Shown: piece after piece, positions 36,568 to 46,234 of the stretch
Layout: the number at the start of each line of letters is the position of its first letter
How positions within the stretch are numbered: the first letter of the stretch is position 1
Assembly (NCBI GenBank): GCA_964017145.1
Contig: OZ024846.1
Coordinates: 992,001-1,056,000 of the forward strand
Origin: Agrocybe praecox
Lineage: Eukaryota > Basidiomycota > Agaricomycetes > Agaricales > Agrocybaceae
Length of the DNA stretch: 64,000 nt
Direction: 5' to 3'
The notes under the pieces: model-generated
Databases searched by the model: none
Told to the model about the DNA's origin: nothing
The model's input: only the letters and a program-made list of their open reading frames with translations
Made by a program: the position numbers and the translations under genes

Positions 36568-36965
36568 GCCCGAAATTCTCATGGGTATATGCTTGAAGAA
36601 ACTCGCCACACTGAATGCTGGTCTTGAGCTTGATCTAGGAGTGTCCCGGCTATTTGATGGAACTGGACATCCAATTAATTGCGTCAAGATGCATTCGCGC
36701 CGTCTAAACACAAAGCTCAATCAAGGTTCCGTCCAGAAATCATTGTAATATTGTAATATTCTGCATAAAAATCAGATTTATTGACCAAGATCTATGCCTG
36801 ATTCCTTCCATTTTGTGAGTGTGGTACAACATTCTTTGCAGCATCACCCTCGTCTTGGAGTAAAGAATGATGTCATACCCTTGCGATGCGCGTTTTGATC
36901 TATGATATACTCTATATGCTAGACGATCTAATCTGATACGATCTACGGCTCCTCAATTGGAAGAA

Positions 36966-37031
36966 ATGGACTCATACGGTGGTGGAGGCTACGATAACGG
37001 CTATCGTGGACGAAGCGGAGGCGGACGTTGA
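36966..37031 (+). other. Orphan RGG/YGG-type mini reading frame
   Basis: A 21-codon frame, MDSYGGGGYDNGYRGRSGGGR then TGA when split after the 20th residue, that looks like the tail of an RGG-box RNA-binding protein. No partner exon with an RNA-recognition motif is seen within 1 kb upstream, and AG dinucleotides before it are poor acceptors. It could be a relic of a decayed or displaced gene, or a true micro-ORF. Composition alone supports it; function is unknown. Confidence 0.25.
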
Positions 37032-37233
37032 TAATCCGCTTCGGGGGACACATCGTACTTACCATTGACACTCGAGATTTAGATCTTTCTACATATGTAC
37101 GTTAGATTCATAGTTGTTGAAAAGAATGGTATCTGCAGTTATTCATATAGCTGAGAAATTACTTCCATTGAAGTCACGAGCGTGCTGCAGGAGAAAGAGA
37201 AATGATCCCACCAGCTCTTTGCTATCTTCACTG

Positions 37234-38303
37234 ATGTCGATAACGACAAAGACACACACTATCGGTGGGATAGCCTTCTGTATTTACAAGAGATCGCAAG
37301 AGGATTCCGGTCCAATTGCCGTCCTCTTTCTACTCCATGGACGACATGGTTCTGCCAAAGACGTTGATAAAATGGCACGCACTCTATTGGAGCAAGGAAC
37401 GGAAGCAAAACGGCTCGATCTGTTCGTTGTGACACTAGTGAGCGTTATAAAAACGAATTTTCTCGATCCTATTTCAATAACAACTCTAACACTAGGATCA
37501 CCGCAACCATGGAGCCCGCCTTGTGGAGCCTAAAGACAACAACACCTGGAAAGAAGGTAACATCAAGCATGCGTGAGTAGTATGGCTGACTCCGACCTGA
37601 ATGTCTGCTTTATTTACTCTGACCCGGACGTAGGTTGGATATGTATTCGATCCAAAGTGAGTTGCCAGGTTGTTTCTGTCTTAAAAAACGACCATAGCAG
37701 GGGATATGGTTCAGATGGGACGGCGCAAGATGTTTCTTTCTTGACGGATTTTATGCAAGCGTATATTTTTCCGGCAAATGAAAGGCACATAGAAGCCTGG
37801 GGTGTCGCAGGAATCAGTCTTGGAGGTCATTCGACTTGGATTGCGCTTGGCCAAGGTAATACTATCTATATTAGCGAAGATAATTATTCAGTATCGACAT
37901 GGATTCAACAGATCCCAGAATCAAAGTTGGAATACCTATAATCGGATGTCCCGACTACGTTGCGTTGCTTGAGTATCGAGCAAAGAGAACCCATATCCCA
38001 TACGCAGAGCCATACATCCCGTACGGATTTGCGGAAGCCATCAAGTCAGGCAATCCAGCTTCCAAAGATTATACGTCTTTGGAAACAACGAATCCATTCC
38101 TAGGAAAGAAGATATTAGTTCTTTCTGGGGAGGACGACAAGTTGGTTCCATGGGTTGCTAGCCAGCATTTTGTGGACAAACTGGAGGTAGGAAAAGAGGG
38201 AGTGAAGGAGGTTTTTGTACAAAGGGGGACAGGACATGAGTGCACGGAGGAGATGGTTGAGAGAGCGTCCCGGTTCATCCAATCTGAATTATTGAATTAT
38301 TGA
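37234..38303 (+). CDS. Alpha/beta hydrolase
   Basis: Predicted serine hydrolase of the alpha/beta fold; substrate unknown. Exons 37234-37437, 37496-37572, 37634-37656 (23 nt), 37715-37855 and 37912-38303 join to 278 residues. Oxyanion-hole region: FLLHGRHGSA near residue 33. A DHRNHGARLVEP segment follows the second strand. The nucleophile elbow is GISLGGHS with Ser near 135, the acid is in SGEDDKLVPW and the base in GTGHECTEEM, so a full Ser-Asp-His triad is present. There is no signal peptide or membrane segment, so it is probably cytosolic. Two acceptors (37714 and 37911) were chosen because they give the natural joins YSIQNGTAQDV and LGQDPRIKVGI in phase; nearer AGs break the frame. The ATG before SITTKTHT is taken as the start; an upstream in-frame extension has no ATG of similar quality. 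Resemblance is to the dienelactone hydrolase/peptidase-S9-like type. Confidence 0.82.
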
Positions 38304-38436
38304 ATTGATATCATGTACACAATATATTCATAACAACGCGGTTCTGCGATAAAAGGAACCCGCCGCGTGATACCCAAAGCCTCTCTTCCTGTGTAAAATT
38401 CAAATTAAGAGGCAGAGTGAAACCTTACAGCTCGAA

Positions 38437-38802
38437 ATCACCAGAATGAGGCGCTATATTTCGTGAATCATGTATGTTTATAACGGGAGTATGGTGGAAC
38501 GGTTATCAGTGTAGCGTGCCCTGGCCTATGCGAAAGCACGGGCCAAATGAATTCGCAGACCTCTCTGATTCGAACCGCTGTGCTCCCAAAGAACCAAACA
38601 ATCTATCCTTCGGGTGCAATTGAAGTCAAAGTCTGACTGTAAGACCTTGAGACCCTAAGCGACGGCTTAGAGATGCGTCCAGGCAAGCCAGATGAAAACC
38701 AACGATTGAGCTTCGAAGAAGGGTTGAGCTCTGTCCTATTTCTGGCCTCGTCAGGGAGAAAGGGACAGGTGCTCCCCCTTTTGTTCCCTTTCTCAAAGAT
38801 TA
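38437..38802 (+). mobile_element. tRNA-derived SINE, copy 4
   Basis: A box TGGTGGAACGG at 38492-38502; B box GATTCGAACC at 38567-38576. The hairpin CTAAGC-GACG-GCTTAG is intact, and the 3' end is CCCCTTTTGTTCCC. It has the full 5' extension (GAGGCGCTATATTTCGTGAAT), which is alignable with copy 2 further upstream. Its 3' end lies 396 bp past the stop of CVNH paralogue 5, antisense to that gene. This is the same arrangement as SINE 1/paralogue 1 and SINE 3/paralogue 3. Confidence 0.75.
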
Positions 38803-39197
38803 GCATGTTTTTACTATCACCAATATTACTGTGCGGAGGAGGGGAGAATTTGTTTAAACGACGATGCTGTCAAGACTCAAATATAAGTTCATGAAGTCAC
38901 CCTGTGTGGCAGTCATAAGTCGTTGAACAGAGAAAGGTTACCGGAAATGCAGGTTACAATATAATATCGGCACATCTTGAACTAGCAAGAAAGAATATCT
39001 TGTATTTCTCGCATTGGTTGACCTAGGGTTAACCTAGGAGGTGGAAGCAGCCGATTATCATTCACTAACAGTATGTACAAATCATAAACTACGCGAAATA
39101 TCTACAGTATGAATCGAGGAATGGAATAAAAAGAGTGTGGAATAATGATATAATAGACAGTGTAAGAAATGAGCTCTCTGGTTATCCTTGAGATGTC

Positions 39198-40731
39198 CTA
39201 ATTATTTCGTCCATTGACAACTTCGGCTTGATCGAGGTGTAGAACTTGCTTCGCGGCGTGGGCGACTTCAGCAAGGATCCCGCGTCCGTGTCCCTGTTCA
39301 ACGGCATGAGGAGGAGGACTTTGTGGAGGGGATGATATGACATGGGCACCGTGTCCGTTACCATTGACAGAGTATCCGTTGGAAGAGTGCCCTCCTGCGG
39401 CTGCGTATCCGCCACTTGCGTATCCACCTGCTGCGTATCCACCACCTGCATAACCAGAGAATCCATAGCCACCTTGACCAAAGAGACGTAGGGATTCTGC
39501 TGCAGTGATAGACGCGCTCGCGCTAGCTTGACCAGCGACGTCCATGACCAGAGCCTCCATCTGGGACTGGACGTGGCTCATCGCGGAGGCGGTGATGATA
39601 GCGATGGCGGACTCCATGGCAATCGTGAGCTGCTTGTGCATCTCAGTGGTGACATGCTCAACAGTCGTCTCTGCGATCCTCACGAGCGTCTCTTGCATGA
39701 CTGGGTGTTTAGCGAAGACGCTGAGATCAGGCTCCGCAATGACTTTGAACTTCATCCATGGCACTTCGCTCAGCATCATTCCGAGCTTCCTGTTCAGCTC
39801 CATGAGAATGATCACACCATTAGAGTTGCGAAGACGGGTGCGGAGGTCGAGGTGTGCGACGTGCTCGGAGCCGCCGACTTTGAATTTGACGACGAGGATG
39901 AATCCCTCGAGATGGAAAGAGACGACGTGCTTGGTGAATCCGGAGTGATCCCATTCGAGACGACCGTCGATGAACCCGATGATCGTGTCCAGATCAATGG
40001 ATGATTTAACGTAGGTACCATCCAGTCGCTGGCACTCAAGATGCAGGGTGTGGCCTTTGAGTACAAAGTTTCGGCAAGTGGCCTCAATCAAGAGCAACTT
40101 GCTGGTACTGTACAGTCACGTCAGTCTCGACATTCCTTACAAAGGAATAAGGTTACTTACGTTCTGAACTTAGAAGAATGGAAAGTAGAAGACGAGGAAG
40201 ACGATGAGGAAGTAGTCTTGACCACCGAAGAAGATTGAACACTGGACGCCGACGAAGCTGACATAGAGGAGAACATGCTACTGGCACTGGCAGCAGACGC
40301 GATGCTTCCAGTTGAGCTAGCGTGGGCCAAACCTGGCGCAACCAACTTGCCACTGATAAAAATGTTAGGGAATTGTTTGCTAACATGAGAAAGTAAACAT
40401 ACGGTTCGGGTGCTACAGCAGCAACGAGGACGGGCTCCAAAACACCATCGTGGTTGCGGATATGGGCATTGAGATCGAGCTTGGTCTCGATAAGCTTGTC
40501 ACCGGGACCCTTGAGTTTGGCACTCAGGATACCTTGTGCATTGACATGGACGTCGACTGCATGGTGGCTGAAGCCTTTGCCTCCCCAAGTGAGGTGACCT
40601 TCCTTGTTGCCAATGTATTCGTTGAGGGAAATGGTCGAATGTACGGTGTGCTTGCCATCAGCTTTTTTGCATTGAGCAGAGAGAACGCCCTTAGCAATGG
40701 AGATTTTTTCGCAAGTATTAGAAAAAGACAT
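39198..40731 (-). CDS. Double-CVNH protein with helical core and Gly/Tyr tail, paralogue 5
   Basis: Exons 40731-40403, 40352-40161 and 40107-39198 join to 476 residues. CVNH 1 (NTCEKISIAKGVLSAQC, STISLNEYIGNKEG) has a 7-residue extension before the first intron, as in paralogue 3. Then come the Ser-rich linker starting GKLVAPGLAHAS (shared with paralogue 3) and CVNH 2 (EATCRNFVLKGHTLHLEC, LDTIIGFIDGRLEW). The helical core is nearly invariant. GGYAAGGYASGGYAAAGG repeats, the Pro-rich patch and the terminal helix (EVAHAAKQVLHLDQAEV) follow. The protein has no signal peptide. The 3' flank (about 39060-39180) matches that of paralogue 3 (TAGTTTATGATTTGTAC, CATTATTCCACA on the sense strand), so the duplicated unit reached beyond the gene. 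The phase-2 intron positions are identical to those of paralogues 1, 3 and 4. Confidence 0.88.
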
Positions 40732-42832
40732 ATTTATGTTACTAGAAGTTCTGGAATATGAGAACGACTTCTATTCAAGAAGATAAATACACATACCTTG
40801 TTTGTGATTTGTTATGTGGCTATAACGAAGGAAGCGTATCGAGTTAAACGCGAGTTAGAAAGGCTCAATAAAATGTCCAGAGGTGTCGATTCGAGGCTAT
40901 GGAAAATTGAAGTGAAGAAGTGGCCACCATTTTCATGCCTTATATATGTTTCTCGTTACTAGAAATTATAACGAAGAATACATCCATAGTGGACACGCTT
41001 CATGCCATCTCTGCGATTTCTCTGCAGCAATCTCGATCTCGTCTACCTGTGCAAATCAGCCAATACACCGAGGCATCGGTCAATAAATGCGTCCGGAGGA
41101 TTCAATGTTATCCCTTGTCTGTTTCAAACGTGAACGTAAGTATGTACATTTGAAGCGGCGCTTTGGGCTGATCGTGAACCTTGTTTATCTCGCTTAATGC
41201 CCCTTGGATTATTTTGTGTCTGTAGTAAGTAAGCTCTCAACCCGAAAAGGTACGTATTACCTCCATTTCCATGTAAGTTGAGAATATTCTCAAGTTCATA
41301 AAAACCAAAGCACCCTTCGGTACCATCAATAAAGAGCCCTCTATATATTTACTTGATGCCTGTACGACGAATAAAACATATTCGTTGACACTTACCATGC
41401 CAGGTACTATCATCGGGTATTTGGTTTTCTCTAGAACCATCTGCCAGCTGTCTTATTCCTAGAATACCTTTTTACGTACTTGATATGTACATACTGCATA
41501 CAATAATTGGCAGCGCGTACTTCCTCGTTCTGAAAACCGGAAGTGGTAAATGCCTGATGCTCGTTTGGGTCGTTCTGTAACGACACATGTATTTACAGTC
41601 ATCCCTGATCCGCGTCCTGCCTACATGTGCCTTATAATTCATAGTTTTCTGGTTTCATCGCGTTATAGTACGTGGGGCATGAAAGTCCAAGAGGACGCGA
41701 AGCGGTACCCAGCGCACAGACGCAAAATGAAGACCTTAGCTAGATGATATACGCAGAATTCTTTTGGTACCAAACTTCGAAAAACCTGTTAGATCCGGCA
41801 GTACCTCCCTGTGATCCTGTGATCGACATTTGCATCGTATGTCTGTTCTGACAGAGAAGCAATTTAAAGTCTTTAGAACAGACAATAGTAGATGCTGATG
41901 CTGTCAAATGGTAAGGTTCAGTACCGGTTACAAACAAATAAATTTGTTCTTGGGAAAGTTATGTCGCCGATCGAATGTCATTAATAGACGTACATAGAAA
42001 TCTCCAGAAGACAAGTAGCACATCCTAGTATGATTTCTCAAGAAAGCATAGTAGGGTCAAGCAATTCAAAGGAATACGGGAGGAGCTAGCAGGTGTAGCA
42101 TATCTCCTGTAGATAGCAATACATTGAAAGCATCATATAAGTGTCTCTATCGTGAAGTTGTCGAGCGGGCGGGCAAGAGAAACTTGTCGTATTAATAAAG
42201 TTCAGGATCATAAGAATGAGAACGGATGCCCACAGCTGCCTCCGAGTTATTGACTGATGTCCCTTTGCCCCGGAGACAAACAAGCCATCCGCACCCACCT
42301 CATTGACTTTGGTTTTCCTCCGAGACAAACTAGGTAGACTATAAATATCTCCTCATCGTTCTAAAAATAGGAAAATCAATGCAATGCAATTAACGAGGCC
42401 GCGCGTTATGGTATATGTACAATGAATGTTCGTAACTCGAGTGTCATTTATAGTCGTTATGTACTTGTAGCGTCGAAGACCCGAATGAGGAAAGAAAGAA
42501 AAAATATGATACAAATGCAGTTGAGTGAAGAAATGTGAATGCCAAGGTAATAATGGTAATGTTAAAACTTGAGCTTGAAAGGTGAAGCACTTGAATTTAT
42601 GAAATCGTCAGAGGTTATCGGAGGGGAACTCGCCAGAGTAATGAACGAACATGATGAGTGCCGGGAGAATACAGATGGGATGGGATGAGATGAGAGATGG
42701 AGAGAGAAATGAAGCAAAGTGTCAGGCTAGTAAAGCCAATGAAAGGAGCTGTGTGGTATCCGGGGGATAGTAGGCGCGAAAAGAGACAAAGAAAGGAGAG
42801 GATGGCCCGATGAGCCGAATGAGGATAAAAAT
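40732..42832. other. Intergenic region, CVNH paralogue 5 to PX-PB1 gene
   Basis: About 2.1 kb. The left part is the paralogue 5 promoter (ATAACAAATCACAAACAAGG, similar to the 5' region of paralogue 3). The right ~400 bases are purine-rich and probably the 3' UTR of the PX-PB1 gene. No coding exon or RNA gene is supported. Confidence 0.45.
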
Positions 42833-45176
42833 CTATTGTGATATTTCACAATCGAAAATGCGAAGAGAAATCTTGCCAGCTGTCATAGGCGAGACGATAC
42901 GCTCCCAGTGTGCTTCGGACTCGATAAATACGATATCCATGCGTTCACTGGCAGAAGAAGAGGCCGACTCAGCTCGCGAGCGTACGCTGCGAGGTTTAGA
43001 TTTAATAGGGGAGGTGTGTGCACTAGCGCTTCCGCTTGAATTGGGTGGGACGACTGCCACGCTGAAGTCATGCGAAAGAGGGACGCCTTCTTGGCCAATG
43101 AATTTATTGTAGAGCCGTTGACGGACGTCTTTGAAGGAGGTTTCTCGTGGGACGCGGAGGAGGATGATGGAAGATTTGTATGCGGCTTTAAGAGAGATGG
43201 TTCCAGGTGACATAGATGACATGGTGCTTGTGGTGAAGGTGGAAGTCATGGAAGTATCTGAGAACATGGAAAAGGCCGTAAAGGCCGTTGAGATAGAGCT
43301 GGTTGGAGAGGGAGGAGGGTTATAGTTGACGGTGAACGTGCTACGCGCCGAATCCGGAGTGACAGGAGCATCCGAAGAATCGTAGCTAGCAGCCGTGGTG
43401 GGGGTTTGTGGACGACTGTCACACTCTGAGGCATCACTATGGCTCTGATTGTAATTCAGAGGGAGGTAGGAGGTAGGACGGGGGAACGCATTTAAGATGG
43501 AATCGCAGTCACGGATGCTGGAGAGATCGTTATTTTCGAAATCGACTTCGTCATCGACATCCGAGTAGATTTCGAAATCAGACAGGGAGAGAGGAGTGGA
43601 GATGCGAAGACGAGATAATGTTTTCCTGTTCCCGGCAGTAGGCGTTGGAGACAGAGGTGTCGACGGAGATTCTGATCGAGGTATGACGGCGTCTGCGGAA
43701 TCGGTAGTCATAAATGTCGATATGCTAGCAATAGAGGCACGGAATTTCTGATCTTTGATTTTGTGAGGTAGGCTCAGGTTCAGCCCTTCGAGGAAAGCCT
43801 CTGCGTTGGAGTCCATTGATACAGTCGTCTGCCAAGATTCACGAACAGAACGATGATTGACTGTGAGATGAGAGTAGAGATAAGCACTTGTAACCGCAAA
43901 TAAATGGGTATGAGAGTGTACCTGATGTATTTTCATCGCAAGACTCCAGGGGAAGCCCAATGATCGAGAAGTTTCTGTTGGCTTTCCGCACCATGAGACT
44001 TGCCCTAGGTCTACGTTGAACAGGGAAAGGACGAAGAGCCTCCGTCTTGGCAAGCATTTCCCGCTCTTCTGGCAAAATTTCTAATATCGAGTTAGGTCTA
44101 TCAATAGCAGACTGTTGTGGATCATGATCGAACAGGATTGGGACATCATCGACAATGGCTGGATCTGTTGATGCTGTCGAGCGGCTATCGGAGCTTCCGT
44201 CCGAGTTTGTAGAGGAAGAATCAGAGGACGTCACGGACGAAGGACGACGACGAGGCCTATGGGTATCGTTGCTGCGAACGCTCGAACGCCTGTTGTACGT
44301 GTATTCAGATACATCAGAGGACGATGATGAAGCTGAGGATACGCGGTTTCGCTGTGTAGAACTGGTAGAAGAAGACCTCACGCTGCTCTTGGGGGACTTG
44401 CTTGAGATAGATGGGTTGGACTCGGAGAAGTAGGAAGAGAATACACTGCTCGTAACAGAGTTGCGTCGACCTTTGTTTGCGGCTTCGAAGGCATCGTAGT
44501 CTCTCCTCCAAAATCCAAAAAAGTTGGTAATGGTAGAACTGGCACGAATTTCCTGGATTAAAGCAGGCATGGAATCCGAGAACAGAGTCTCGACGAGAGT
44601 GCGGAATTCTTTCTGGCGGTTATCGATTGTGGCCTGACTAGCTCGGAAGAGTGTACCCTTCTTGCTGAGCTTGGGGAGATATTGGTGAATGTCCTGAGCG
44701 ACGGAGTTTGGATCCGGGCCTGGGGGAAGGGACTCCCAGGATGAGGCCATGTCTTGCTTGTACATGCCGTTGTACGTTTTCACCCCCTTGCCCTGTTGCA
44801 GACGGACCTTCTTTTCACGAGCCGCAATTTGATACTCTGATTCCAGAGTTTCTTGTAGCCAAAGGCAATCTTCCCACCTGCGCCAGATTTCATATTCGAC
44901 ATTTCTTCCTCGAGAAGAGACAGAAACATCATCTGAGAAAGCGACTGGGGAGATGCGCATTCCATGGTTATAACTTCCACCTTGACGATGGTTAACTTAT
45001 CAGGAAATTTTTAGAAACAAGAAACGCACTTGATTTTATATGTGGTAGAAATTCTACAGAAAAGCGAGACGGAGGAGCTCGCAGGACTGCCCGTTTGTAG
45101 GCCTGCACTCAGATAAGATATTAAAACCGCATATCCAAAAAATTAAATATGTGCTCACATCCGATGGCAGACCCAT
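42833..45176 (-). CDS. PX-PB1 domain scaffold protein
   Basis: Predicted phosphoinositide-binding scaffold with a C-terminal PB1 interaction module. Exons 45176-45159, 45102-45030, 44980-43922 and 43860-42833 join to exactly 725 residues. The N-terminus (MGLPSDAYKRAVLRAPPSRF) leads into a PX-like domain, about residues 15-150: FSVEFLPHIKSSG, RISPVAFSDD, YEIWRRWEDCLWLQETLE, KLSKKGTLFRASQ. A helical block (LVETLFSDSMPALIQEIR, FFGFWRRDYDAFEAA) follows. Residues ~190-590 are Ser/Pro/Thr-rich and probably phosphorylated. The PB1-like domain is about 600-724 (SIILLRVPRETSFKDVRQRL, DIVFIESEAHWERIVS, GKISLRIFD). The order resembles Bem1 without its SH3 domains, so a polarity/NADPH-oxidase scaffold role is possible but unproven. 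The first exon is only 18 nt; it was found through phase and a good GTGAGC donor. Confidence 0.82.
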
Positions 45177-45978
45177 GTCCTGGCCGGAATGGCCCTATGT
45201 TAACAGAGTCAGCATAGTGATTACTCAAAGATGCGGGCGATGACTGACATTGAATTCACCAGTGAGTAACATCTAGTTATCGCAGGTATCGAAAGATAAA
45301 GTACAGATTATCCTATGCCACTCTATTAGTATACGTTATCACTCTTGATATGATACCGCAACTTACTCTGTACTATGCAGATAGACAAGGAATTGCAGGG
45401 TATGTGTAGGGTTTTCAGGCGAGAGTACGACCACCGTTCAACCTGTCGTTGAGAGGGGGTCGTAAGAGGTGTCCAGCAGCGCAAAATGGAGAAGGTAGAA
45501 GAGGAAGAGAGAGTAGCAAGAGGTCGGGAAAATAGCGTACATTTTGCATGATAGTCTCTTATTGTCTTCGTCGTTTTGGATTTCGGATCGGAGGATGGCT
45601 AGTAAATAAGGAAATTTGAACCGGTTCGCTTCGGTTTAAGGTCACGTGGATCCTAAATATAGATATCCCGTCGTTAAATTCGCGACCTCGTGTGCCTCTC
45701 TTATTGTCTTTCACCACCGAGTCATGTTCTCCCCATGCCGACGTTCTGCTCCCTTCACACGGAGCTATTACAAGGTTGTGCACCCGGTATTATATCATGT
45801 ATGCCCATTTTTCAGCTGCAACTTTGGGATGTTAAAGTCGAGCAAGTAAAGTCTGAAGGGCTCTGCACAGGCTGCACAATTTACACAATCAACATATATC
45901 AATGTTCATCCATTTGACTCTAGGTTCTTTCAAAGTAAATCAATATACTGTACTTGTTTTCTCCTGTGCCCTACGCCC
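45177..45978. other. Intergenic region upstream of the PX-PB1 gene
   Basis: About 800 bases holding the PX-PB1 promoter. A TATA-like ATATAG and pyrimidine tracts occur, but I see no gene or repeat that can be supported. Confidence 0.4.
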
Positions 45979-46234
45979 ATGGCCCGCGTAAAGGATCCGA
46001 AGCCGTACGGACTGACTTTCCATGATAATTTAGGCGATTATGATTGGCTTGGCCACGCTGCTACCGACGAGCCATTGTTCTATTGTGAAAGCGCACGAGC
46101 CAAATATTATATCGTGCGCCGTTCTCTTCAGTACGTTTCACTTGGCCTATGGTTCGATTCAATATATTTCTTAACTTAAATTCGTACAATGCAGCCACGT
46201 TTTAACCAGTGGATGCAATCTCAGCGCAATTTGA
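45979..46234 (+). CDS. Small hypothetical protein, two exons
   Basis: Not recognised. Exons 45979-46130 and 46195-46234 join in phase (donor GTACGT, branch-like TTAAC, acceptor ATGCAG) to 63 residues beginning MARVKDPKPYGLTFHDNLGD and ending GCNLSAI. The N-terminal half has ordinary protein-like composition with a DYDWLGHAATDEP segment; there is no signal peptide or membrane span. Evidence is limited to an open frame bounded by good splice signals. It stands alone in a 4-kb gap, so it may equally be a relic or chance. Confidence 0.3.
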
